Positions 16,777 to 25,240 of a stretch of 64,000 nt of DNA are shown here, in pieces. The translations under genes and the position numbers were made by a program. A model generated the notes under the pieces. The model made no database searches. It worked only from the letters and a program-made list of their open reading frames with translations, and was not told the DNA's origin. The stretch lies in contig CACYSD010000008.1 of assembly GCA_902776985.1 (NCBI GenBank), forward strand, positions 1 through 64,000, written 5' to 3'. Position 1 is the first letter of the stretch; the number at the start of each line of letters is the position of its first letter. Origin of the DNA: UBA3839 sp902776985. Its GTDB lineage: Bacteria; Bacteroidota; Bacteroidia; Bacteroidales; Bacteroidaceae.

Positions 16777-19668
16777 ATGAAACATTTCATAAACATAAAG
16801 TCTTTCATTATAGCAGCGGTAGGCAGCCTCTGTATGTCCGTTCATTCACAGACTATTGTTGAACTGTCGGGTATATGGGAATTTGCTGTTGGCAATGACT
16901 CAGTATATAACGACCATATCATGCTTCCAGGGTCTATGATGACAGACGAGAAAGGTGATGATGTCAGTCTCTATACCCAGTGGACAGGTTCGCTCTATGA
17001 TTCCAGCTTCTATTTCAACCCTTATATGGAGCGTTACCGTAAGGCGGACAATCTGAAATTTCCTTTCTTCCTCACACCAAAGACTCACTATGTGGGCAAT
17101 GCATGGTACAAACGTACATTCTATGCTCCGCAGTCGCTCAAGGGACAGAGACTGATGCTCTTCCTCGAACGCCCTCATATAGAGACCACCGTTTTTGTGA
17201 ACGGTGAGGAGATAGGGCATCAGATGTCGTTGTCCACACCTCATGTCTATGATGTGACCAAGCAGATCCGTGTAGGTGAGAAGAACGAAATTGCCATCCG
17301 TGTGTACAACGGCATAGAGAATGTGTGTGTGGGACAGGACTCACATAGCGTAACAGACCAGACGCAAGGCAACTGGAACGGAATAGCCGGACGCATAGAG
17401 TTGCAGGCACGTCCAAAGAAACTTAATGTTAAGAGTGTGCGTGTGGTGCCTGACGTGAAGAAACGCCAGGCAAAGGTGTATGTGGAACTTGAGAACCATT
17501 ACGACGGAATCCGTTTCTTCCCACGCTACGACTATTACGTTGTGGCAGAAGCCGTTCCTCTCAACGGCTCTCACCACAGAATGGTCATGGATTGCAAGGA
17601 AGCATTGAGCGCACACATGGAAATGACTCTCAATTTCGGTGATTCTATGCTTGCCTGGGATGAGTTCCATCCAGTGGTGTATCAACTTACGGTACGAGCA
17701 GGTGATGATGTGTACGAAACTCAGTTTGGTATGCGCAACATAGATGTCAGAGGACGTCAGTTCTATCTCAACGACCATCCTATATGGTTGAGAGGCACAG
17801 TGGAGAATTGCAATTTCCCGAATACAGGCTTCCCTCCAACAGAAGAGGATGAGTGGCTGCGCATATTCCGCAAATGCAAGCAATATGGCTTGAACCATGT
17901 GCGTTTCCATTCCTATTGCCCACCAGAAGCCGCTTTTTCAGCAGCCGACATCTGTGGTATGTATCTTCAGGTTGAAGGTCCGTCGTGGCCAAACCACGGA
18001 GTGAAGTTGCGTCGCGGAATGAAGATAGACCAGTATCTTCTGGACGAATCCAAACGCATCATCGATGCCTACGGAAACCATCCTTCGTTTGTGATTATGG
18101 CAGCAGGCAACGAACCTGCCGGCGACTGGGTTGCATACTGCAACGACTGGGTGAAAGAGATGAAGAAATATGACCCAACTAAAGTGTATTGCGGAGCCAG
18201 TGTCGGAGGCGGATGGGCTTGGGACAACGGCAGCGAGTATCATGTGAAGGGTGGTGCACGAGGATTGGATTGGGACAGGAATCCACCACAGTCTGCAGAC
18301 GATTACTATGCGCAGATAGAGTTCCCTCGCAATTATAAGGATTCACTTCCAAACACATCCCCGATTATCGCACATGAGCAGGGACAGTGGTGTGCTTTCC
18401 CTGACTTCAAGGAAATACCTCAGTATAGTGGAGTGTACAAGGCTGCCAATTTCGAGATATTCCGTGATATGTTGAGTGACGGAGGCATGGAAGGTCAGGC
18501 AGAGAAATTCCTGATGGCAAGCGGACGTCTGCAGACATTGTGCTATAAATACGAAATTGAACGAAACCTGCGAACTCGTGACTATGCCGGATTCCAACTG
18601 CTCGGACTCAATGACTACAGCGGACAGGGCACTGCTCTTGTCGGTGCTCTCAATGTGTTCTGGCGTGAGAAAGGTTATGTGGATGCAGACGAGTGGCGGG
18701 AGTTCTGCTCACCTGTAGTTGTGATGGCTCGTTTCCCACGTTTTGTCTATACTCCGTCCGACACTCTCGTCATTCCCGTTGAGGCTTATAACGCATACAA
18801 CGCACGGTTTATGCCGTCAACGACATGCTATATGATAACCACAAGCCAGGGTGACACACTTGTGGCAGATACTTTGTCAACCAAGGCTTTTCCGCAGGGT
18901 AAGAATATAGAACTGGGCACCATCCGATATGCATTGAATGGGATTGACAAACCTGTCAAGTGCACACTTGCTTTCAATGTGGAAAATGTGGTGGGCAACC
19001 ACTATGACTTCTGGGTTTATCCAGAATTGCCTGAGGCTAAAGCACAGAAGAGTTCTAAAATGCAAGTCTATATAGCCGATTCGCTTGATGATAATGCTTT
19101 GAAGGTTCTCAAGAAGGGTGGAACGGTGTTACTTACAGCCGCAGGTCGCATTACATTCGGAAATGACGTAAAGCAACATTATCTGCCAGTGTTCTGGAAT
19201 ACAAGCTGGTTTAAGATGCGTCCGCCCCACACCACAGGTGCATCAATTGATAAATCCCATCCTCTGTTCAAGGATTTTCCGACCGATGACTGGTCAAACC
19301 TCAACTGGTGGGAACTCCTCAACCGTGCCCAGGTCATTAACCTCAGTCAGATGCCAGCAGATTATCAGTCGCCTATCCAACCTATCGATACTTGGCATGT
19401 GAGCCGTAAGTTGGGAATGATGCTCGAAGCACAGGTGCTGAAAGGACGTCTGCTGCTCACGACTATGGACATTACCAATGACCTCGACAAGAGACTCGTG
19501 GCACGTCAAATGCGTTATGCCATACTGAAATATATGCAGAGTGATGACTTCCGTCCATCTCTTCAGCTCACAGTGGAGCAGATCCGGAAACTGTATACTG
19601 ACACTGCACCTGCAGTTGATATGTTTACCAATGACTCACCTGATGAACTTAAACCGAAAATCAAGTAA
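16777..19668 (+). CDS. GH2-family glycoside hydrolase
   Basis: 963 residues with a signal peptide (ending near SVHSQ). The sugar-binding domain (WYKRTFYAPQSLKGQRLMLF, about 105-210), the immunoglobulin-like domain and the TIM barrel (IWLRGTVENCNFPNTGFPPT) follow the GH2 order. The acid/base is Glu in IMAAGNEPAGDW and the nucleophile is probably Glu in PIIAHEQGQW. The barrel differs from classical LacZ, so the sugar could be galactose, glucuronate, arabinopyranose or another. A further ~250-residue C-terminal part includes a Rossmann-like segment (VLKKGGTVLLTAAGRIT). The next gene starts 5 bp after its stop, so the two are co-transcribed. Confidence 0.85.
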   Translation: MKHFINIKSFIIAAVGSLCMSVHSQTIVELSGIWEFAVGNDSVYNDHIMLPGSMMTDEKGDDVSLYTQWTGSLYDSSFYFNPYMERYRKADNLKFPFFLTPKTHYVGNAWYKRTFYAPQSLKGQRLMLFLERPHIETTVFVNGEEIGHQMSLSTPHVYDVTKQIRVGEKNEIAIRVYNGIENVCVGQDSHSVTDQTQGNWNGIAGRIELQARPKKLNVKSVRVVPDVKKRQAKVYVELENHYDGIRFFPRYDYYVVAEAVPLNGSHHRMVMDCKEALSAHMEMTLNFGDSMLAWDEFHPVVYQLTVRAGDDVYETQFGMRNIDVRGRQFYLNDHPIWLRGTVENCNFPNTGFPPTEEDEWLRIFRKCKQYGLNHVRFHSYCPPEAAFSAADICGMYLQVEGPSWPNHGVKLRRGMKIDQYLLDESKRIIDAYGNHPSFVIMAAGNEPAGDWVAYCNDWVKEMKKYDPTKVYCGASVGGGWAWDNGSEYHVKGGARGLDWDRNPPQSADDYYAQIEFPRNYKDSLPNTSPIIAHEQGQWCAFPDFKEIPQYSGVYKAANFEIFRDMLSDGGMEGQAEKFLMASGRLQTLCYKYEIERNLRTRDYAGFQLLGLNDYSGQGTALVGALNVFWREKGYVDADEWREFCSPVVVMARFPRFVYTPSDTLVIPVEAYNAYNARFMPSTTCYMITTSQGDTLVADTLSTKAFPQGKNIELGTIRYALNGIDKPVKCTLAFNVENVVGNHYDFWVYPELPEAKAQKSSKMQVYIADSLDDNALKVLKKGGTVLLTAAGRITFGNDVKQHYLPVFWNTSWFKMRPPHTTGASIDKSHPLFKDFPTDDWSNLNWWELLNRAQVINLSQMPADYQSPIQPIDTWHVSRKLGMMLEAQVLKGRLLLTTMDITNDLDKRLVARQMRYAILKYMQSDDFRPSLQLTVEQIRKLYTDTAPAVDMFTNDSPDELKPKIK

Positions 19669-19673
19669 CTATT

Positions 19674-21380
19674 ATGAAAAGGTACTTTTTTATATTATTT
19701 GTTTTAATTTCTCCCGTTGCAAGCATCTTTGCTCAGGATAATCTTCAGGGAAATGAAGATGTGAACGGCGTGCGCGATGTTACGCTTGACTCTCTTGCCA
19801 AAGCTAATCAGGTGCGTCCTGTGAGCGGTAGCAGCAGGAAAGGTGACAACCCTGTGCTTTTCCTCGTAGGCAACAGCACCATGCGCAACGGTACTCTTGG
19901 CAATGGTAACAACGGACAGTGGGGCTGGGGATATTTTGCCCACAACTTCTTTGACGAGAATAAAGTTACGGTAGAGAACCATGCTCTTGGCGGAACATCC
20001 CCACGCACATTCTACCGCCATCTCTGGGCAGATGTGCTGAAAGGCGTGAAGAGCGGCGACTATGTAGTGCTGGAACTTGGTCATAACGACAACGGACCTT
20101 TGGCAGAGGGACGAGCACGTGCCAGCTACAAGGGACTTGACGGCAATTCCCCCTTGTCCGACGATTCAGTGGTGGTGACAATCAAGGAAACAGGAGTGCA
20201 GGAGACAGTTTACACATTCGGAGGATATATCCGTCGTTTCGTGAACGAAATCCGTAGCCGTGGAGCACAACCAATCTTGCTTACCCTCACTCCCCGCAAT
20301 GCGTACATGGAGGATGATACAACTAAGATTGACCGCAAACTCACTACCTTCACTCCCTGGATTAAGTCGCTTGCCGAGGAACTGTCATTGCCATGCATTG
20401 ACCTCAATGATATATCTGCAACGAAACTTGAGAAATACGGACGTTGGAAAGCCGATTACCATTTCTTCGGAGACAAGATTCATTCTTCAGAGTTCGGAGC
20501 GAAGATGAACGCTGCTTCGTTTGCAGAAGGATTGGAACAATGCTCTCATCCCTCTATGGCAACGCTTAAATCATATCTGCTGCAGGATATGCTTCATCCC
20601 AAAAGCCTGAAACCAGAAGGTATGCCTGACAGTCTGTTGGTAACAACCTGTCTGCATCAGGCTAAGCCTTGGAAGAAGAAACGTCGCCCTGCAGTTTTCC
20701 TCACAGGAGACTCTACCGTCAAGAACAATGATGATGACGAAGATGGTATGTGGGGATGGGGTAGTCAGGCTTACACGGTGTTCGACATCACCAAGTGTGA
20801 TGTTATCAATGCAGCAAAAGCAGGACGAAGCACTCGCACCTATCTGCAGGAAAACCGCTGGGATGCCGTTTACCATTCCATTGAACCAGGCGATTATGTG
20901 CTGATTCAGTTTGGCCACAACGACATAGGTCCTATCGACAAACAAAAGGAACGTGGTGTGATTGCTTCAGCACAGGACACCTGTCATGTGTATAAGATGG
21001 AGTCTAATAATCAGTATCAGGTTATTTATTCTTTTGGCTGGTATCTGAAGAAATTCATTCAGGATGTCCGTGAGAAAGGCGGAACACCAATCCTGGTTTC
21101 ACTTACCCCTCGCAATGAATGGCCTAACGGAAAGGTGGAACGTCGTAATGACACTTACGGAAAATGGTATCGCCAGGTAGCAGAGGAAACCGGTTGTGAC
21201 TTCCTTGACCTTCACAATATCACTGCCGATGCTCTTGACAAGATGGGCAAGGAAAAAGCAGCAGCAATGTTCAACCACGACCATACCCATACTTCACTTG
21301 CTGGAGCAAAACTCAATGCTGCAAGTGTGGCAAAAGGTCTGAAGAAAATGAAACATCCACTTAGAAAACTTTTGAAATAA
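19674..21380 (+). CDS. Tandem CE12 rhamnogalacturonan acetylesterase (two SGNH domains)
   Basis: 568 residues, signal peptide then two SGNH-hydrolase domains (about 55-290 and 320-565). Domain 2 has the blocks GDST, GHND and DHTHTS. Domain 1 has GNSTMRNG, GHND and DKIHSS, so the Asp after Gly in block I is Asn while the catalytic Ser, Asp and His remain. CE12 enzymes remove acetyl groups from rhamnogalacturonan I, which lets lyases and glycosidases attack. The gene is 5 bp after GH2 and 2 bp before the next gene, so they form one operon. Confidence 0.88.
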   Translation: MKRYFFILFVLISPVASIFAQDNLQGNEDVNGVRDVTLDSLAKANQVRPVSGSSRKGDNPVLFLVGNSTMRNGTLGNGNNGQWGWGYFAHNFFDENKVTVENHALGGTSPRTFYRHLWADVLKGVKSGDYVVLELGHNDNGPLAEGRARASYKGLDGNSPLSDDSVVVTIKETGVQETVYTFGGYIRRFVNEIRSRGAQPILLTLTPRNAYMEDDTTKIDRKLTTFTPWIKSLAEELSLPCIDLNDISATKLEKYGRWKADYHFFGDKIHSSEFGAKMNAASFAEGLEQCSHPSMATLKSYLLQDMLHPKSLKPEGMPDSLLVTTCLHQAKPWKKKRRPAVFLTGDSTVKNNDDDEDGMWGWGSQAYTVFDITKCDVINAAKAGRSTRTYLQENRWDAVYHSIEPGDYVLIQFGHNDIGPIDKQKERGVIASAQDTCHVYKMESNNQYQVIYSFGWYLKKFIQDVREKGGTPILVSLTPRNEWPNGKVERRNDTYGKWYRQVAEETGCDFLDLHNITADALDKMGKEKAAAMFNHDHTHTSLAGAKLNAASVAKGLKKMKHPLRKLLK

Positions 21381-21382
21381 TT

Positions 21383-22045
21383 ATGAAAAGATTCTTGTTT
21401 TTGCCAATTATGGCAGTGATGTTCTGCATTAACACAAATCTATTTGCACAGAACAAAGAAGAAGGTGATGACTACATGGAGGAAATCAACTATCCTGTGA
21501 AGTTCTCTGGAGCACAGCCTAATATCGTAGACTTTGTGAACGCATTTCTCAACATTGAAGGAGTATGCGAAGGTTTCCAGGCTATTCGTGAGGCTATGGA
21601 ACAATACAATAAAGGACAGAAAGTGGCAAGGGGTGTGTTGACTGTTGACAAAAAGAACGGATACCTAAGCCATACAGTGGATTGGGGAGCAGAAGATGAG
21701 GAAGACCCTACACCTCATGTCTCCACAGTTGAAGCTTGTTACTGGAACTGCAAGGACGGTAAGCACAAGTTGTTTGCAGTCAATCTTAACAGCAAGTACG
21801 GTAATTCATACATCTGTACGGAAGTAACCGGCGTTTCATTCCTACTTTACAACAATCAGACACGAACAATGGTGTGGAAAAGTCCATGCGACTTTGGTAT
21901 AGATGTAGAATACGGAGAAGATAGCTGGCCTGTATTCTTCTTTCCTCAGACAGGCAAGGACATTAAAGTGGAAATGATGAACAACGAAGCACCTACTGCT
22001 CCACGCCGTACCTTCACCTTCTCTTGGAACGGTCAAGGCTTTTAA
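21383..22045 (+). CDS. Secreted protein of unknown function in the pectin cluster
   Basis: 220 residues with a signal peptide (cleavage near NLFAQ). The mature part has a short helical stretch (about 50-75) and then a beta-rich region ending in FTFSWNGQGF. No family motif was recognised. It starts 2 bp after the CE12 stop and is the last gene of the run, so it shares regulation with the pectin enzymes and may be an accessory or stress-related periplasmic protein. Confidence 0.7.
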   Translation: MKRFLFLPIMAVMFCINTNLFAQNKEEGDDYMEEINYPVKFSGAQPNIVDFVNAFLNIEGVCEGFQAIREAMEQYNKGQKVARGVLTVDKKNGYLSHTVDWGAEDEEDPTPHVSTVEACYWNCKDGKHKLFAVNLNSKYGNSYICTEVTGVSFLLYNNQTRTMVWKSPCDFGIDVEYGEDSWPVFFFPQTGKDIKVEMMNNEAPTAPRRTFTFSWNGQGF

Positions 22046-22075
22046 TAATAATATAGTAATTCTCCGATACTATCG

Positions 22076-22100
22076 TTAACCGTTAATCATTAACCGTTAA
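22076..22100. repeat. Two palindromic TTAACCGTTAA sites before rarA
   Basis: TTAACCGTTAA occurs at 22076-22086 and 22090-22100 (14-bp period); each is a perfect palindrome around a central C. ATAAACATTAAACATT follows, ending 2 bp before the start codon. These could be operator half-sites, or only simple leader sequence like the ATTAAAC repeat before 45532. Confidence 0.5.
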
Positions 22101-22121
22101 ACGATAAACATTAAACATTCA

Positions 22122-23402
22122 ATGCAGCCATTAGCAGAGCGGATGCGTCCGCATACATTAGATGAATATATAGGTCAGCAACACCTGGTTGGCGAAGGTT
22201 GTGTACTGCGACGCATGATCGAGACGCGTCGCGTCAGTTCGTTTATCCTCTGGGGACCTCCAGGAGTTGGAAAAACAACACTGGCAAACATCATAGCCCA
22301 TACGCTGGAAGTGCCGTTCTATACACTCAGTGCTGTGACGAGTGGGGTGAAGGATGTGCGAGAAGTGATTGACAAGGCTCGTAGCCATGCCGGACTGTTT
22401 GCATCCAAGGGTAATCCAATACTATTCATCGACGAAATACACCGTTTCTCCAAATCACAGCAGGATTCACTGCTCGGTGCGGTAGAGCAGGGGATTGTCA
22501 CCCTCATTGGCGCAACAACCGAGAACCCTTCTTTTGAGGTAATCCGCCCTCTACTGAGCCGTTGCCAGGTTTATGTTCTGAAAAGTCTTGAGAAGGATGA
22601 CCTTCTGGCATTGCTCAACCGTGCTTTGACTCAGGATGCAGTTCTGAAGGAACGGAAGATTGAACTGCGTGAGACAGGAGCAATGCTTCGTCAGAGCGGT
22701 GGGGATGCACGAAAATTGCTCAACGTGCTTGAAATGGTTACACAATCTGTGCAAGGAGATATAGTTGTTACAGACGAACTGGTACTGAATACAATTCAGC
22801 AGAATCCCCTGGCTTACGATAAAGATGGTGAGATGCACTATGATGTCATTTCCGCTTTCATCAAGAGTATACGCGGAAGTAGTCCCGATGCAGCGCTCTA
22901 CTATCTTGCTCGAATGATTGAGGCTGGCGAAGATCCGGTATTCATTGCCCGCAGATTGGTTATCAGTGCAAGCGAGGATGTTGGTCTTGCCAATCCAAAT
23001 GCCTTGCTTCTTGCCAATGCCTGCTTCGATGCAGTCTCTAAAATTGGTATGCCGGAAGGACGTATTCCTCTTGCTGAGGCAACGGTATATCTTGCTGCCA
23101 GTCCTAAGAGTAACAGTGCCTACCTTGGCATTGACTCTGCCCTTGATTATGTGCGGCAGACTGGTAATCTTCCTGTCCCTCTTCATTTGCGTAATGCACC
23201 TACGTCACTGATGAAGGAACTGGGTTACAGTGACGGCTATAAGTACTCGCATGACTATCCTGATCATTTTGTACGTCAGCAGTTCCTGCCCGACGAAGCA
23301 AATGGTCAGCATTTCTGGAATCCGCAGCCACATACACCGCAGGAAGCCAAACTTGCTGAACGTATGCAGCAGTGTTGGGGAGAGAGGGGTGAGAAAGAAT
23401 AA
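22122..23402 (+). CDS. rarA: Replication-associated recombination protein A (RarA/MgsA AAA+ ATPase)
   Basis: 426 residues, close to family length. It opens with LAERMRPHTLDEYIGQQHL, then Walker A GPPGVGKTT, Walker B ILFIDEIHRF, sensor GATTENPSF, and the C-terminal MgsA tetramerisation and helical region (YYLARMIEAGEDP onward). RarA is cytoplasmic and acts at stalled replication forks and single-strand gaps. It appears monocistronic, followed directly by a terminator. Confidence 0.95.
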   Translation: MQPLAERMRPHTLDEYIGQQHLVGEGCVLRRMIETRRVSSFILWGPPGVGKTTLANIIAHTLEVPFYTLSAVTSGVKDVREVIDKARSHAGLFASKGNPILFIDEIHRFSKSQQDSLLGAVEQGIVTLIGATTENPSFEVIRPLLSRCQVYVLKSLEKDDLLALLNRALTQDAVLKERKIELRETGAMLRQSGGDARKLLNVLEMVTQSVQGDIVVTDELVLNTIQQNPLAYDKDGEMHYDVISAFIKSIRGSSPDAALYYLARMIEAGEDPVFIARRLVISASEDVGLANPNALLLANACFDAVSKIGMPEGRIPLAEATVYLAASPKSNSAYLGIDSALDYVRQTGNLPVPLHLRNAPTSLMKELGYSDGYKYSHDYPDHFVRQQFLPDEANGQHFWNPQPHTPQEAKLAERMQQCWGERGEKE

Positions 23403-23437
23403 AACAAAAAAGAGGGCACACACCCTCTTTTTTTGTT
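23401..23437. terminator. Bidirectional terminator after rarA
   Basis: AAAAAAGAGGG pairs with CCCTCTTTTTT around a short CACACA loop, with A-run and T-run on the two sides. It can serve rarA and the leftward 59-residue gene. Confidence 0.85.
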
Positions 23438-23462
23438 TTATAATAATTGGATTAATTCAAAA

Positions 23463-23642
23463 CTAAAAGTCTTCTTCTCCTTCAAAGTCGTTACGCTTAC
23501 CAGCTCTGGCCCAAGAGTTGCTTGAACCTCCATAGGTTATACCTGTAGTATTAGAACTAACACTATTTACACTTTGTTGGAGAAGTGTAGTAGGTTGTAT
23601 CTGTACGACAGAAATTGAAGGTTTTTGATATTGTTCTTTCAT
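23463..23642 (-). CDS. Small uncharacterised 59-residue protein
   Basis: The frame encodes 59 residues: a conserved-looking start (MKEQYQKPSISVVQIQP), a middle rich in Gln, Ser, Thr and Asn, and an end ITYGGSSNSWARAGKRNDFE plus a short acidic tail. It has no signal peptide or membrane segment. I recall short proteins with this layout (KPSIxVV near the start, GG-rich middle, acidic end) in Prevotella and Bacteroides, but know no function. It has its own well-formed promoter and a terminator, which supports a real gene; it lies between rarA and a ferredoxin. Confidence 0.65.
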   Translation of the reverse strand: MKEQYQKPSISVVQIQPTTLLQQSVNSVSSNTTGITYGGSSNSWARAGKRNDFEGEEDF

Positions 23643-23686
23643 TGTCTTAAGTTTTTAATATGTGCTTGTTATTTCGTATTTGGTGG

Positions 23687-23716
23687 CAAAGTTATAAAAA
23701 AATAATTGTTACCAAA
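23687..23716 (-). promoter_or_regulatory. Promoter of the 59-residue protein gene
   Basis: Leftward TTTG (23716-23713), 18 nt, TAACTTTG (23694-23687), 45 bp before the start codon. Confidence 0.7.
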
Positions 23717-23798
23717 GATTTTTTTTATAAAAAAAATAAAAAAGGTTGGCTATGAATTTCTTCACAGTCAACCTTGTTCGTTAGTTGTTGTGTTGCAA

Positions 23799-23972
23799 TT
23801 ATGCACCTGGAGCGATAGCACCTGAAGGGCATGCATCAGCACAAGTACCGCAGTCAACACAAGTGTCAGCGTCGATGATATACTTGCTGTCACCAGCAGA
23901 GATTGCTCCTGCAGGGCATTCGCCTTCGCATGTGCCACACATAACACAATCGTCACTAATTACGTAAGCCAT
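23799..23972 (-). CDS. 2[4Fe-4S] ferredoxin
   Basis: 57 residues with two classical cluster motifs: CVMCGTCEGECP (residues 9-20) and CVDCGTCADACP (residues 38-49), each giving CxxCxxCxxxCP. This is the clostridial-type bacterial ferredoxin, a soluble low-potential electron carrier for enzymes such as pyruvate:ferredoxin oxidoreductase. It is transcribed alone leftward from a good promoter. Confidence 0.95.
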   Translation of the reverse strand: MAYVISDDCVMCGTCEGECPAGAISAGDSKYIIDADTCVDCGTCADACPSGAIAPGA

Positions 23973-24042
23973 AGTCTTTTTTGTTTTTATACGTGAATAA
24001 TATTATTTGCTTTCTTATACCTAAAAATAGGTATTGCAAGGG

Positions 24043-24072
24043 CAAAGTTACAACATTTCATTTAATCGCAAA
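24043..24072 (-). promoter_or_regulatory. Ferredoxin promoter
   Basis: Leftward TTTG (24072-24069), 18 nt, TAACTTTG (24050-24043). It overlaps the long open frame of the divergent porT gene, so porT must start downstream at 24169. Confidence 0.75.
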
Positions 24073-24168
24073 CATATTTTCTTAAAAAAATGCAAAGAAG
24101 GTTGGTTTTTTGTATGGAAAGCAATAAAAAAGCACTGGTTACGTTTTATTTACAAAAGGAAATGGTTA

Positions 24169-24945
24169 ATGTCAACTAAGACTTTATTTATAAACACGGT
24201 GATATTCAATCGTGCCGGACTGACTGTCTGGCATCGTTTTTTGTGTGTTTGTATGTTAGTTGCATTGCAGTCTGTCTTTGTCCCTGACGTGTCTATGGCT
24301 CAGAAACGTAAGGTTCAGTACCGTCCATACATTGATCAGCGACGTCTCCACTATGGATTTCTTGCTGGTGTGCACTTGCAGGATTTGGAGTTCCAGAACA
24401 ATGGACTTCGTGATGAGGAAGGAAATGAATGGTATGCTGAGACCCCTAACTATGAACCTGGATTCAGCGTTGGTGTGCTCGGAGAATTGCGTCTTACCAA
24501 CAATCTGGCATTAAGGGCTGTTCCAACTATGCACTTTGGAACAAAGAATGTCACTTTCCGCAATAACCTAAACAACGAGCGTGTGTACCAGACTATAAAA
24601 TCAACTTATATCAGCGTGCCTATAGACTTGAAGTTCAGTGCAGAGCGTTTCAACAACTATCGGCCATATATGGTTGCAGGTGTAAATCCTATGTATGACC
24701 TTACTGTGAAGAAAGGCAAAAATCTGTTGCTAAAGAACTTCGACTGTTATTTGGAAGTAGGATTCGGTTGTGACTTCTACCTGCCTTTCTTTAAGTTTAT
24801 CCCTGAAATCAAATTTGCCTACGGACTGAGTAATGTGATTGATAAGACACGTCACGACTTGACTAATCCTCAGCAGCTTATCTACACCCATTCCATAGAT
24901 AAGGGCACCTCAAAGATGATTATCCTCAGTTTGTATTTTGAATAG
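24169..24945 (+). CDS. porT: PorT family type IX secretion / outer membrane barrel protein
   Basis: About 258 residues. It has a signal-like hydrophobic segment (FLCVCMLVALQSVFVPDVSM, about 25-44), then the PorT-like pattern RRLHYGFLAGVHLQDLEFQN, GFSVGVLGELRLTNNLALRA, STYISVPIDLKFSAERFNNY, RPYMVAGVNPMYDL and DCYLEVGFGCDFYLPFFKF. PorT (SprT) is an outer-membrane barrel needed for T9SS export and sorting of proteins with C-terminal sorting domains. ATG 24169 is chosen because AAAAGGAAA precedes it and the longer frame runs through the ferredoxin promoter. Several proteins in this window carry T9SS-like tails, which fits. Confidence 0.85.
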   Translation: MSTKTLFINTVIFNRAGLTVWHRFLCVCMLVALQSVFVPDVSMAQKRKVQYRPYIDQRRLHYGFLAGVHLQDLEFQNNGLRDEEGNEWYAETPNYEPGFSVGVLGELRLTNNLALRAVPTMHFGTKNVTFRNNLNNERVYQTIKSTYISVPIDLKFSAERFNNYRPYMVAGVNPMYDLTVKKGKNLLLKNFDCYLEVGFGCDFYLPFFKFIPEIKFAYGLSNVIDKTRHDLTNPQQLIYTHSIDKGTSKMIILSLYFE

Positions 24946-24947
24946 TA

Positions 24948-25060
24948 GACCCCCCCTAACTCCCCCTCATCGCTTAGCGCTTCGGGCAACGCTCCGAAGA
25001 ACGGGGAGGACATTAACCATCCGGATGGCTTAATCCTTCACCTGGGGAGGTAACTGTGCG
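24948..25060. repeat. GC-rich palindromic intergenic repeat with CCATCCGGATGG
   Basis: Begins ACCCCCCCTAACTCCCCCTC, contains the core CGCTTCGGGCAACGCTCCGA (inverse of the 2271 and 48233 cores), then ACGGGGAGGA and CCATCCGGATGG (25017-25028). The order GC-rich hairpin then CCATCCGGATGG is the same as in the two ~500-bp elements. Confidence 0.7.
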
Positions 25061-25164
25061 GATAGTCGCTCAAGCAGTTGGTGAAGCGCAGCGGAAGGTG
25101 GAAAAGAGGGGGCTTTAATGTTTTTGTTTCTTCCAAAATACAGGTTCATGAAGTTGTTCGGAAA

Positions 25165-25198
25165 GATTCTTCATTCTTCATTCTTCATTCTTCATTTT
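25165..25198. repeat. TTCATTCTTCATTC repeat, solo copy
   Basis: Four ATTCTTC units end 4 bp before the -7 box of the glycosyltransferase gene. The sequence matches the right terminal repeat of the pta-ackA cassette (49793-49827) except at its ends. Confidence 0.75.
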
Positions 25199-25201
25199 TT
25201 T

Positions 25202-25209
25202 GTATCTTT
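25202..25209 (+). promoter_or_regulatory. -7 box (TATCTTTG) of the glycosyltransferase gene
   Basis: TATCTTTG lies 32 bp before the GTG start. The repeat at 25165-25198 occupies the spacer, so the -33 contact would fall within or before it. Confidence 0.55.
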
Positions 25210-25240
25210 GCACATTGTTAACAAGTAATAATGTTGTAAA

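Noticed and set aside
24034..24168. Longer PorT N-terminus
   Set aside because: It runs through the divergent ferredoxin promoter, and a ribosome-binding-like AAAAGGAAA precedes the ATG at 24169.
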